64,000 nt of DNA from Saccharopolyspora indica (GTDB taxonomy: Bacteria > Actinomycetota > Actinomycetes > Mycobacteriales > Pseudonocardiaceae). Of the stretch, positions 31,700 through 40,057 are shown piece by piece. The position numbers and the translations under genes are program-made. The DNA is taken from positions 80,316 through 144,315 of the forward strand of contig NZ_JAQGLB010000020.1 in assembly GCF_027853965.1 (NCBI RefSeq), in the 5' to 3' direction. The notes below the pieces were generated by a model, which was given only the letters and a program-made list of their open reading frames with translations, had not been told where the DNA came from and searched no databases. How positions within the stretch are numbered: the stretch's first letter is position 1; the number at the start of each line of letters is the position of its first letter.

Positions 31700-32098
31700 T
31701 CAGTAGACCGGGCCGGTGTACTTCTCGCCGGGGCCCTGGCCCGGGGCGTCCGGGATGGCCGAGGCCTCGCGGAAGGCGCGCTGCAGCGTCTGCAGCCCGT
31801 CGCGGATCGGGCCGGCGTGCGCGCCCAGGTACTCCACCGAGGCGGTGACCAGCCCGGCCAGGGCGGTGATCAGGCGGCGGGCCTCGTCCAGGTCGCGGGT
31901 GGCGGCGGAGTCGGGGTCCTCGTCGGCCAGGCCGAGCTTCTCCGCCGCGGCGGACATCAGCATGACCGCCGCGCGGCTGATCACCTCGACGCTGGGAACA
32001 TCGGCGAGGTCGCGGACGTTGTCCTGGAAGTCCGCGTCGTGTGCTGGCTCACCGGTCGGGTCGGTGCTGGTCAGGGGCGTTGGCTGCGGTTCGGTCAC
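31700..32098 (-). CDS. DUF1844-family protein
   Basis: 132 residues; GTG 32098 is chosen because the family N-terminus (a TEPQP-type acidic start) begins there. The conserved part is SVEVISRAAVMLMSAAAEKLGL followed by ARRLITALAGLVTASVEYLG, the DUF1844 helical core. Such genes commonly sit divergently beside infC in actinobacteria; function unknown. The C-terminus (EKYTGPVY) is also typical. The shared upstream region with infC holds the infC leader. Confidence 0.85.
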   Translation of the reverse strand: MTEPQPTPLTSTDPTGEPAHDADFQDNVRDLADVPSVEVISRAAVMLMSAAAEKLGLADEDPDSAATRDLDEARRLITALAGLVTASVEYLGAHAGPIRDGLQTLQRAFREASAIPDAPGQGPGEKYTGPVY

Positions 32099-32204
32099 GC
32101 CTGCTACCCTGACACGCACGACCAGCTCCCGCGCAGGCGGGGGCGGCAAAGTGGAGTCCCGCTCCCACCCGAGTGGCCGCTACAGGCCTCCGGGTCCGGT
32201 CCTG

Positions 32205-32306
32205 CCGGTGGTGTAGTGCCACCGGTGGTGCGAAACGGTGTTGCAGTGCCGGTTCGATCGGTTGGAGTCAGGATCCCGCGGTCCGCGCGAGCGGAGCGAC
32301 GGGATC
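32205..32306 (+). promoter_or_regulatory. Structured 5' leader of infC
   Basis: Between DUF1844 and infC two strong hairpins occur: CCGGTGG/CCACCGG (32205-32225) and GATCCCG/CGGGATC (32272-32306) with an inner CCGC/GCGG stem closed by GCGA. About 276 bp separate the two genes, long for this genome. It could be a leader acting in feedback control of IF3/L35/L20, but I cannot match it to a known class. Confidence 0.4.
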
Positions 32307-32374
32307 TTCGCATTCCGGGGTGAGCTCTACGCGCCGCGGTGCAGAAGAACAGCCATCGAACCGAGGAGGGGCCC

Positions 32375-32914
32375 ATCAGCTCCGAGACGCGCATCAATGA
32401 CCGCATCCGGGTACCGGAGGTCCGACTGGTCGGGCCGAACGGTGAGCAGGTCGGGATCGTCCGCATCGAGGACGCGCTCCGGCTGGCCCAGGAAGCGGAT
32501 CTGGACCTTGTCGAGGTCGCCCCGCAGGCGCGCCCGCCGGTCTGCAAGCTCATGGACTACGGCAAGTTCAAGTACGAGAGCGCGCAGAAGGCTCGCGAGT
32601 CGCGTCGCAACCAGCAGCAGACCGTCATCAAGGAGCAGAAGCTCCGGCCGAAGATCGACCCGCACGACTACGAGACGAAGAAGGGCCACGTGTCCCGCTT
32701 CCTCAACCAGGGTCACAAGGTCAAGGTGACGATCATGTTCCGCGGTCGTGAGCAATCGCGTCCCGAGCTGGGTTTCCGCCTGCTGCAGCGACTGGCCGAT
32801 GATGTTTCCGAACTGGGGTTCATCGAAGCGAACCCGAAGCAGGACGGTCGGAACATGATCATGGTTCTTGCGCCGCACAAGACGAACAAGACCAAGCCCA
32901 AGGCGAACGCCTGA
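32375..32914 (+). CDS. infC: Translation initiation factor IF-3 (ATC start codon)
   Basis: 179 residues. The family N-terminus (SSETRINDRIRVPEVRLVG) begins with no ATG/GTG; an ATC at 32375 is placed 5 bp after a perfect AGGAGG, and it is the likely start. Rare starts (AUU/AUC) are known for infC, where IF3 discriminates against its own mRNA as autoregulation. N-domain, lysine-rich linker (YGKFKYESAQKARESRRNQQQ) and C-domain (KIDPHDYETKKGHVSRFLNQGHKVKVTIMFRGREQ) are complete. It is first gene of infC-rpmI-rplT-tsnR. Annotations that start at an upstream ATG (32339) would add 12 unrelated residues. Confidence 0.95.
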   Translation: MSSETRINDRIRVPEVRLVGPNGEQVGIVRIEDALRLAQEADLDLVEVAPQARPPVCKLMDYGKFKYESAQKARESRRNQQQTVIKEQKLRPKIDPHDYETKKGHVSRFLNQGHKVKVTIMFRGREQSRPELGFRLLQRLADDVSELGFIEANPKQDGRNMIMVLAPHKTNKTKPKANA

Positions 32915-33001
32915 CGGACGTCTGGGGCTCGTGATTGTGACGCCGGGCCGGGACGCAAACCGCGCCCCAGCCCGGCATCAGTACGAAACGAGGACGAGAA
33001 G

Positions 33002-33196
33002 ATGCCGAAGAACAAGACCCACAAGGGCACCTCGAAGCGCTTTCGGGTGACCGGGACGGGCAAGCTCCGGCGCGAGCAGGCCGGCCGCCGCCACATCCTG
33101 GAGAAGAAGTCCAGCCGCGTGACCCGTCGCCTGGAGGGCACCGAAGCGGTGTCCAAGGCCGACACCCCGCGCATCAAGAAGCTGCTGGGTCTCTGA
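33002..33196 (+). CDS. rpmI: 50S ribosomal protein L35
   Basis: 64 residues from ATG 33002. MPKNKTHKGTSKRFRVTGTGKLRREQAGRRHILEKK-type basic sequence (MPKNKTHKGTSKRFRVTG at the start, RRHILEKKSSR in the middle) is diagnostic of L35, a small component of the large subunit. It lies 87 bp after infC and 99 bp before rplT in the conserved infC operon. Confidence 0.97.
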   Translation: MPKNKTHKGTSKRFRVTGTGKLRREQAGRRHILEKKSSRVTRRLEGTEAVSKADTPRIKKLLGL

Positions 33197-33295
33197 TCTC
33201 GCAGGCCCCTGGACCGGGGCCGCAGGTCAGCAGGACACCAGTCACCCGCACGGGCGGTCATCCCCCGCCCCCGATGAGATAACAGGACGGACCCC

Positions 33296-33664
33296 GTGGC
33301 ACGCGTCAAGCGGGCAGTCAACGCCCAGAAGAAGCGCCGCACCATTCTCGAGTCGGCCCGCGGCTACCGCGGTCAGCGCTCGCGGCTGTACCGCAAGGCC
33401 AAGGAGCAGATGCTCCACTCGATGACCTACTCCTACCGCGACCGGCGCGCCCGCAAGGGTGACTTCCGGAAGCTGTGGATCACCCGCATCAACGCGGCGA
33501 CCCGCCAGCACGGCCTGAGCTACAACAAGTTCGTGCAGGGCCTGAAGGCCGCCGAGGTCGAGGTCGACCGCAAGATCCTCGCCGAGCTCGCGGTCAACGA
33601 CCCCACCGCGTTCGCGGCGCTGGTCGAGGTCGCCCGCAAGAACCTGCCGGAGAGTGCGGCCTGA
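33296..33664 (+). CDS. rplT: 50S ribosomal protein L20
   Basis: 122 residues from GTG 33296. ARVKRAVNAQKKRRTILESA, GYRGQRSRLYRKAKEQ and WITRINAATRQHGLSYNKF are the L20 signature; L20 binds 23S rRNA early in assembly. The 99-bp gap after rpmI contains a GGCCCC/GGGGCC hairpin (about 33205-33222). The stop overlaps the probable CTG start of the methyltransferase gene. Confidence 0.97.
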   Translation: MARVKRAVNAQKKRRTILESARGYRGQRSRLYRKAKEQMLHSMTYSYRDRRARKGDFRKLWITRINAATRQHGLSYNKFVQGLKAAEVEVDRKILAELAVNDPTAFAALVEVARKNLPESAA

Positions 33665-34515
33665 TCGCCGACGGCACCTCTGCTGCACCGCGACCCGGGA
33701 CGGCTCCGCTCACGGAGCGATCGTCCCGGGTCGCGGTCGCTCGCAAGCTCACCCGCCGCGCCGGGCGCGAGAAGGCCGGGGCCTTCCTGGCCGAAGGCGC
33801 TCAGGCGGTGGGTGAGGCGTTGACCGCGCACGCGGCCGGAGCGCTGCGGATGCGCGAGCTGTTCGCCACCGAGCACGATCGCCACGCCGAGCACCTGGAT
33901 CGCGCCCGCACCGCGGGCGTGCCGGTGCACCTGGTCACCGAGCGGGCCGCGGCGTCGCTGTCGGAGACGGTCACGCCGCAGGGCCTGGTGGCGGTGTGCG
34001 ACCTGCCCGCCGTCGAGCTGCCCGCCGCGCTCGCCGAGCGCCCGGCGCTGGTCGCGGTGCTGGTCGGCGTGGCCGACCCGGGCAACGCGGGAACCGTGGT
34101 GCGGGTCGCCGACGCGGCCGGCGCCGGTGCGGTGCTCTTCGCCGGGGACACCGTCGACGCCTACAACGGCAAGGCCGTGCGCGCCTCCACCGGCAGCCTC
34201 TTCCACCTCCCGGTCGCCCGCGACCGGGACGTGAGCGCGGTGCTCGCCGCCTGCCGCGAGGCCGGGCTGCGCCTGGTCGGCGCGGACGGCTACGCCACCG
34301 GCGACCTCGACACCGCGGATCGCGCCGGTGAGCTGGACGGGCCCACCGCGTGGGTGTTCGGCAGCGAGGCCCACGGACTGCCCGATGAGGTGAAATCGCA
34401 GCTGGACACGACGCTGCGGGTCCCGCTGTACGGCCGCGCGGAGAGCCTCAACCTGGCCACCGCCGCGGCGGTCTGCCTCTACGCCTCGGCGCGCGCCCAG
34501 CACCGCGCCGGATAG
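33661..34515 (+). CDS. SpoU/TrmH-family 23S rRNA 2'-O-methyltransferase (TsnR-like)
   Basis: 284 residues if CTG 33661 is the start. No ATG, GTG or TTG occurs in frame before the conserved substrate-binding segment GAFLAEGAQAVGEAL. The CTG overlaps the rplT stop (CTGA) and has GGAGAG 6 bp upstream, so a coupled non-canonical start fits best. The SPOUT knot motifs are GVADPGNAGTVVRVADA, WVFGSEAHGL and VPLYGRAESLNLATAAAVCLY. It methylates a ribose in 23S rRNA using SAM. The position rplT-tsnR-pheS matches mycobacteria. Confidence 0.9.
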   Translation: MIADGTSAAPRPGTAPLTERSSRVAVARKLTRRAGREKAGAFLAEGAQAVGEALTAHAAGALRMRELFATEHDRHAEHLDRARTAGVPVHLVTERAAASLSETVTPQGLVAVCDLPAVELPAALAERPALVAVLVGVADPGNAGTVVRVADAAGAGAVLFAGDTVDAYNGKAVRASTGSLFHLPVARDRDVSAVLAACREAGLRLVGADGYATGDLDTADRAGELDGPTAWVFGSEAHGLPDEVKSQLDTTLRVPLYGRAESLNLATAAAVCLYASARAQHRAG

Positions 34516-34516
34516 C

Positions 34517-34582
34517 GGCGGTTTCAGGCAGAACTGACCTCTGCGCACCAGGCGCGGAGGTCGGCGGTTTCAGGCAGAACTG
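34517..34582. repeat. Repeat family D: two direct 20-bp copies around a hairpin
   Basis: GGCGGTTTCAGGCAGAACTG occurs at 34517-34536 and again, identically, at 34563-34582. Between them ACCTC-GCGC / GCGC-GAGGT forms a hairpin (34537-34561). The block starts just after the methyltransferase stop and probably terminates the infC operon. The rest of the gap to pheS (to 34771) holds the pheS promoter region; no ORF seen. Confidence 0.85.
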
Positions 34583-34771
34583 CCAACCAGCTGGTCAGGG
34601 CTGTGCTGGTGGAACACGCCGCAGCGGATCTCCGCGAAAACGGGTTGGGGCCGTCGCATAGACTTCAGGGGCTAGCTTGCGGTCGGAGTCCGCATGCCGA
34701 CGAGCAGGTTCGTCAGCCCGGGAGGCTCGGGCGCTGATGCCTGTCGGATCAACGGGAGTCACGCACACACG

Positions 34772-35833
34772 ATGTCTGGAGCCAACGACCAGTACGACCC
34801 GAAAGAGGTCGCCGCGCTGTCGCCGGAGACGCTGGACCGCGCGGTGGTCGAGGCCGGCGAGGCCTTCGCGGCGGCCGCCGATCTCGACGCACTGGCCGCC
34901 GCCAAGCCCGCGCACCTCGGTGACCGCTCGCCGCTGCTGACCGCCCGCCGGGAGATCGGCGCCCTGCCGCCGAAGGCGCGGTCCGAGGCGGGCAAGCGCG
35001 TCAACCAGGCCCGCGAGGCGATCCAGAGCGCGTTCGACGACCGTCGCGCCGCGCTGGAGGCCGAGCGCGACCAGCGGGTGCTGCGCGAGGAGACCGTCGA
35101 CGTCACGCTGCCCTGGGACCGCGTCCCGGCCGGCGCGCGGCACCCGAACACCCAGCTCGCGGAGGAGATCGAGGACACCTTCCTGGCCATGGGCTGGGAG
35201 GTCGCCGAGGGCCACGAGCTGGAAACCGAGTGGTTCAACTTCGACGCGCTGAACTTCGGCAAGGACCACCCGGCGCGCACCATGCAGGACACCTTCTACG
35301 TGGCCCCGGAGAACTCCGGGCTGGTGCTGCGCACGCACACCTCGCCGTCGCAGATCCGCGCGCTGCTGGACCGCGAGCTGCCGGTGTACGTGGTGTGCCC
35401 CGGTCGCACGTACCGCACCGACGAGCTCGACGCCACCCACACCCCGGTGTTCTCACAGGTCGAGGGCCTGGCGGTGGACAAGGGCCTGACCATGGCGCAC
35501 CTGAAGGGCACGCTGGACGCCTTCGCCAGGTCGATGTTCGGCCCGGAGTCCACCACCCGGCTGCGCCCGTCGTACTTCCCGTTCACCGAGCCGTCCGCGG
35601 AGATGGACATATGGTTCCCGGAGAAGAAGGGCGGCGCCGGCTGGGTCGAGTGGGGCGGCTGCGGCATGGTCAACCCGAACGTGCTGCGCGCCTGCGGCGT
35701 GGACCCGGAGGTCTACACCGGCTTCGCCTTCGGCATGGGCCTGGAGCGCACCCTGATGTTCCGCAACGGGATCCCCGACATGCGCGACATGGTCGAGGGC
35801 GACGTCCGCTTCACCCAGCCGTTCGGCATCTGA
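34772..35833 (+). CDS. pheS: Phenylalanyl-tRNA synthetase alpha subunit
   Basis: 353 residues from ATG 34772; GGGAG lies rather far (13 bp) upstream, but the frame before this ATG does not resemble PheS. An N-terminal coiled-coil tRNA-binding arm (about 1-90) precedes the class II catalytic core: RHPNTQLAEEIEDTFLAMG (motif 1 region), VVCPGRTYRTDELDATHTPVFSQVEG (motif 2), and FAFGMGLERTLMFRNGIPDMR (motif 3). It forms an alpha2beta2 enzyme with PheT, 45 bp downstream. I saw no T-box or Phe-rich leader peptide upstream. Confidence 0.97.
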   Translation: MSGANDQYDPKEVAALSPETLDRAVVEAGEAFAAAADLDALAAAKPAHLGDRSPLLTARREIGALPPKARSEAGKRVNQAREAIQSAFDDRRAALEAERDQRVLREETVDVTLPWDRVPAGARHPNTQLAEEIEDTFLAMGWEVAEGHELETEWFNFDALNFGKDHPARTMQDTFYVAPENSGLVLRTHTSPSQIRALLDRELPVYVVCPGRTYRTDELDATHTPVFSQVEGLAVDKGLTMAHLKGTLDAFARSMFGPESTTRLRPSYFPFTEPSAEMDIWFPEKKGGAGWVEWGGCGMVNPNVLRACGVDPEVYTGFAFGMGLERTLMFRNGIPDMRDMVEGDVRFTQPFGI

Positions 35834-35878
35834 CACCCACCGACATGACTCACCGGAACGAGAGAAGGGCCTGACCAA

Positions 35879-38371
35879 GTGCGGATTCCGGTTTCCTGGT
35901 TGGCCGAGCACCTTGAGCTGCCCGAGGAGACGACCGCGGAGACGCTGGCCGAAGCGTTCATCCGGATCGGGTTGGAGGTCGAGGAGGTCACGCACCTGAC
36001 GCAGGTGCGGGGCCCGCTCGTGGTCGGCCGCGTCGCCGAGATCGAAGAGCTCACCGAGTTCAAGAAGCCCATCCGGTACTGCCAGGTGGAGGTCGGCGAG
36101 AACGAGGCCGACGAGCAGCAGGTGCAGGGCATCATCTGCGGCGCCCGCAACTTCCAGGAGGGCGACCTCGTGGTGGTCGCGCTGCCCGGCACGGTGCTGC
36201 CCGGTGACTTCGAGATCACCTCGCGCAAGACCTACGGCAAGCTCAGCGAGGGCATGATCTGCTCGACCACCGAGCTGGGCATCGGTGACGACGCCGACGG
36301 CATCCTGGTGCTGCCGCCCGGTTCGGCCGACCCGGGCGACGACGCGGTGGGCCTGGTCGGGCTGGACGACTCGATCATCGAGCTGGCCATCACCCCGGAC
36401 CGCGGCTACTGCTTCTCGGTGCGCGGCCTGGCCCGCGAGCTGTCCAACGCGCTGGACGTGCCGTTCGGCGACCCGGGCACCCGCCCGGTCCCGGAGGACG
36501 ACCGGCCCTCGCGCGGCGTGGAGCTCAGCGACCCGTCGGCGTGCTCGCGGTTCGTGCTGCGCCGCGTGACCGGTGTCGACCCGACCGCGCCGAGCCCGTG
36601 GTGGATCCGCCGCCGCCTGGCGCTGGCCGGGATGCGCTCGATCTCGCTGGCCGTGGACGTCACCAACTACGTGATGCTCGAACTCGGCCAGCCGCTGCAC
36701 GCGTTCGACGCGACCAAGGTGACCGGTGACCTGGTGGTGCGCCGCGCCGAGGCGGGCGAGAAGCTGATCACCCTGGACGGGGCGAGCCGCGAGCTGGACC
36801 CGGACGACATCGTCATCGCCGACGAGACCGGCCCGGTGTCGCTGGCCGGGGTGATGGGCGGCGAGTCCACCGAGATCGGCCACGACACGCACGACGTGCT
36901 GCTGGAGGCGGCGAACTGGGACCCGGCGAGCATCGCGCGCGCCATCCGCCGCCACAAGCTGCCCAGCGAGGCGGGCAAGCGGTTCGAGCGGCAGGTGGAC
37001 CCGGCGGTCGCGCCGGTCGCCGTCGAGCTGGCCGCGCAGCTGCTGGTCCGATACGGCGACGGCACCATCGCGCCGGGCCGCACCGACGTGGGCGAGCCGA
37101 AGCAGCCCGAGCCGGTGACCATGCCGCTGGCGCTGCCGGACAGGATCGCCGGGGTGTCCTACGAGCGCGGCGTGACCGCGCGACGGCTGGGCCAGATCGG
37201 CTGCCGCATCGAGGTCAGCACCTCGGACGAGGGCGTCGGCCTGGTCACCGCGACGCCGCCGACCTGGCGCCCGGACCTGACGCAGCCCTACGACCTGGTC
37301 GAGGAGGTGCTGCGGCTGGAGGGCTACCACACGATCCCGTCGGTGCTGCCCGCCGCGCCGCCCGGCCGCGGCCTGACCGGCGAGCAGCGCCGCGAGCGCG
37401 CGGTCTCCCGCGCGCTGGCCGCCGAGGGCTACGTCGAGGTGCTGCCCTTCCCGTTCGTCGGCAAGGCGATGCTCGACGCGTTCGGCCTGGCCGAGGACGA
37501 CGAGCGGCGCCGCACGATGTCGGTGCTCAACGCGCTGGAGAGCGACCGGTCGCTGCTGACCACGACGCTGCTGACCGGCCTGGCCGAGGTCATGCAGCGC
37601 AACGTCTCCCGCGGGCAGCGCGACCTGGCGCTGTTCCACATCGGACAGGTCGTGCAGCCCGCCGCGGAGCAGCCGCCGGTGCCGGAGGTCGGTGTCGCGC
37701 AGCGGCCCAGCGACGAGCAGCTGGCCGCGCTGGAGGCGGCGCTGCCCGCGCAGCCGAAGCACGTGGCGGTGCTGCTGGGCGGTCACCGCGAGCAGGCCGG
37801 CTGGTGGGGCAAGGGCCGCGAGGCGAGCTGGGCGGACGCCGTCCAGGCCGCCCGCGTGGTCGCCGCGGCCGCCGGTGTGGAGCTGGAGGTCGGTGCCGGT
37901 GAGCTGGCGCCGTGGCACCCGGGCCGCTGCGCGCAGCTGAAGGTCGGCGAGACCGTGGTGGGCCACGCCGGTGAGCTGCACCCGAAGGTCGTCGAGGCCC
38001 TCGGCCTGCCCAAGCGGACCTGCGCGATGGAGCTCGACCTGGACGCCCTGCCGCTGGTGGACGACCGCCCGGCGCCGCAGATCTCGCCGTACCCGCCGGT
38101 GCTGATGGACATCGCGCTGGTGGTGGACGCCGGGGTCGCGTCGGCGGACCTGGTCGACGCGGTCCGTACCGGTGGCGGCGAACTGCTGGAGGACGTCCGG
38201 CTGTTCGACGTCTACGCGGGCGAGCAGCTGGGCGAGGGCAAGAAGTCGCTGGCCCTGGCGCTGCGCTTCCGCGCTCCGGACCGCACGCTCAAGCAGGAGG
38301 AGGCCACCGAGGCCCGCGACGCGGCGGTCAAGTCCGCCGCCGACCGCCTCGGCGCGACCCTGCGCGCCTGA
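35879..38371 (+). CDS. pheT: Phenylalanyl-tRNA synthetase beta subunit
   Basis: 830 residues from GTG 35879. Domains in order: N-terminal MRIPVSWLAEHLELP, tRNA-binding OB fold (about 40-150, VQGIICGARNFQEGDLVVVALPG), B3/B4 editing domain (PWWIRRRLALAGMRSISLAVDVTNYVM), B5, and the C-terminal FDX-ACB anticodon-binding domain (about 738-830, YPPVLMDIALVVD). It partners pheS directly upstream. A strong terminator follows. Confidence 0.97.
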   Translation: MRIPVSWLAEHLELPEETTAETLAEAFIRIGLEVEEVTHLTQVRGPLVVGRVAEIEELTEFKKPIRYCQVEVGENEADEQQVQGIICGARNFQEGDLVVVALPGTVLPGDFEITSRKTYGKLSEGMICSTTELGIGDDADGILVLPPGSADPGDDAVGLVGLDDSIIELAITPDRGYCFSVRGLARELSNALDVPFGDPGTRPVPEDDRPSRGVELSDPSACSRFVLRRVTGVDPTAPSPWWIRRRLALAGMRSISLAVDVTNYVMLELGQPLHAFDATKVTGDLVVRRAEAGEKLITLDGASRELDPDDIVIADETGPVSLAGVMGGESTEIGHDTHDVLLEAANWDPASIARAIRRHKLPSEAGKRFERQVDPAVAPVAVELAAQLLVRYGDGTIAPGRTDVGEPKQPEPVTMPLALPDRIAGVSYERGVTARRLGQIGCRIEVSTSDEGVGLVTATPPTWRPDLTQPYDLVEEVLRLEGYHTIPSVLPAAPPGRGLTGEQRRERAVSRALAAEGYVEVLPFPFVGKAMLDAFGLAEDDERRRTMSVLNALESDRSLLTTTLLTGLAEVMQRNVSRGQRDLALFHIGQVVQPAAEQPPVPEVGVAQRPSDEQLAALEAALPAQPKHVAVLLGGHREQAGWWGKGREASWADAVQAARVVAAAAGVELEVGAGELAPWHPGRCAQLKVGETVVGHAGELHPKVVEALGLPKRTCAMELDLDALPLVDDRPAPQISPYPPVLMDIALVVDAGVASADLVDAVRTGGGELLEDVRLFDVYAGEQLGEGKKSLALALRFRAPDRTLKQEEATEARDAAVKSAADRLGATLRA

Positions 38372-38379
38372 CGATCGAC

Positions 38380-38423
38380 CCAGCGGCCCCGCTCCCGACC
38401 AGGGACGGGGCCGCTGGCTTTTT
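38380..38423 (+). terminator. Rho-independent terminator of pheST
   Basis: CCAGCGGCCCC (38380-38390) pairs with GGGGCCGCTGG (38407-38417), extended inward by GTCCC-like pairing, then TTTTT. One of the clearest terminators in the window, 9 bp after the pheT stop. Confidence 0.88.
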
Positions 38424-38442
38424 CCGGCGGGGAGGGAGCGGC

Positions 38443-39954
38443 GTGGTAAAGCTGGACCGGTTGATCAACGTGCTCGGCGGTGTCGGGGCGAGGTTGGCCA
38501 GCGCACCGCGCAGCAGGTCCGCGGACCTGCGCTCGGTGGCGCTGCACGATCCGGCCGATCCCGGGGCCACCGGCGATGTGCTGCTGGCCGTCGGCGTCGA
38601 CGCCGAGGACGCGGAGCTGATCGAGCGGACCTCCGCTCAGGTGGTGGTGTTCCGGGCCGGTGCGGTCGGGGAGCGGGTGATCGCCGCTGCCCGCGAGCGC
38701 GGGCTGGCCGTCGTGCTCGTCGATCCGGCGGTGTCCTGGGGCCAGCTGGCCGGGGTCGTGTACGGGCTGGTGCTGGAGGGGCGGGAGACCGAGGCGGGGC
38801 GGGGCCCGACGGATCTGTTCGCGCTGGCCGACGCGCTCGCCGATTCGGTGGGCGGCCCGGTCACCATCGAGGACCACCGCTCCGGCGTGCTCGCCTACTC
38901 CCGGCGGCAGCTCAGCGCCGACCGGGCGCGGCTGGCCACGATCCTGGGGCGGCAGGTGCCGGAGGAGATCCGGCGGACGCTGGCCGCGCGGGGCGTGTTC
39001 CGGCACCTGGAGACCTCGGACGAGCCGATGTACGTGGCTCCGCTGGAACCGCAGGACTCGCACGGGCGCGTGGTCGTCGCGATCCGCGCGGGCCGGGAGC
39101 TGCTGGGCTCGATCTGGGTGGAGACCCAGCAGCCGCTCACCGCCGCGCACGAGGCGGCGCTGGTCGGCGGCGCGCGCACCGCGGCGCTGCACCTGCTGCG
39201 CACGCGGGCCAGCGCGGACCTGGAGCGGCAGGTCGAATCGGACCTGGTCATCGGTCTGCTGGAAGGGCACGAGGACGCTTCGGCGGTGCTGAGCAGGCTC
39301 GGCCTGCGCAGCGAGCAGTTCCGGGTGGTGGCCGTGCAGGTGCACAGCGGTGCCGCACGGGACGAAACCGCGCTGCTGGCCTTCGAGCGGGCGACGATCG
39401 GGTTCGGCTGGTCGCGGCCCGGCCGCAGCGCGCTGTTCGCCAACACCGTCTACACCGTGCTGCCGCACGACGACGCCGCGCGCGCTCGCGAGTGGGTGCG
39501 CGCGCTGGTGCGCGATCTGCCTTCGGGCACCACGATCCTCGCCGGTGTCGGCGGAGCTGCTGGGCCGAACCAGCTCGTCGACAGCAGGCGCGAGGCCGAT
39601 GAGAGCCTCGCGGTCCACTCGACGCGGGCCGGTCAGGACGCCGTGGTCTACGACGATGCGTGGCACGAGATCCTGCTGCGCCGCCTGCGGCACGCCGCCT
39701 CGACCGGTCGGCTGCCGGACCGCGGGCCGGTCGTCGACCTCCGGCGCCACGACCGCGAGCAGGGCACCCGCTACGTCGAGACGCTGCGGGCGTGGCTGGA
39801 GTGCCAGGGCGACCTCGGGGCGGCCGCGGCGCGGCTGGAGATCCACCCGAACACCGTGCGCTACCGGATGCGGAAGATGGCCGAGCTGACCCCGCTGGAC
39901 CTGGACGATCCGAACGCCCGGCTGGCGATGATCATCGCGCTCGCGGTCGGATAG
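38443..39954 (+). CDS. PucR-family transcriptional regulator
   Basis: 503 residues from GTG 38443, with GGAGGGAG upstream. An N-terminal purine-catabolism-type domain (about 20-130), a middle GGDEF-like/CdaR region, and the C-terminal PucR helix-turn-helix (YVETLRAWLECQGDLGAAAARLEIHPNTVRYRMRKMAEL) are visible. PucR proteins activate nitrogen or amine catabolic genes. It is followed 103 bp later, in the same direction, by a D-amino-acid dehydrogenase, a likely target (inference). Confidence 0.9.
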   Translation: MVKLDRLINVLGGVGARLASAPRSRSADLRSVALHDPADPGATGDVLLAVGVDAEDAELIERTSAQVVVFRAGAVGERVIAAARERGLAVVLVDPAVSWGQLAGVVYGLVLEGRETEAGRGPTDLFALADALADSVGGPVTIEDHRSGVLAYSRRQLSADRARLATILGRQVPEEIRRTLAARGVFRHLETSDEPMYVAPLEPQDSHGRVVVAIRAGRELLGSIWVETQQPLTAAHEAALVGGARTAALHLLRTRASADLERQVESDLVIGLLEGHEDASAVLSRLGLRSEQFRVVAVQVHSGAARDETALLAFERATIGFGWSRPGRSALFANTVYTVLPHDDAARAREWVRALVRDLPSGTTILAGVGGAAGPNQLVDSRREADESLAVHSTRAGQDAVVYDDAWHEILLRRLRHAASTGRLPDRGPVVDLRRHDREQGTRYVETLRAWLECQGDLGAAAARLEIHPNTVRYRMRKMAELTPLDLDDPNARLAMIIALAVG

Positions 39955-40057
39955 TGGATTTCGGCCAAACGGCGGTCCACCGATTGTCGGGTTCGGACAC
40001 TGGCTGCGCGCGGCCGCCCAGGCATGCTCCTGTCGAGGTTCGCACCGAGGAGGCAGC

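Noticed and set aside
32241..32270. tRNA gene suggested by GGTTCGATC in the infC leader
   Set aside because: No acceptor stem, anticodon arm or CCA context around the T-loop-like word.
34583..34771. T-box, tRNA-like leader or Phe-rich leader peptide ahead of pheS
   Set aside because: No T-box sequence and no run of Phe codons in the short upstream frames; the frame that precedes the chosen ATG is not PheS-like.
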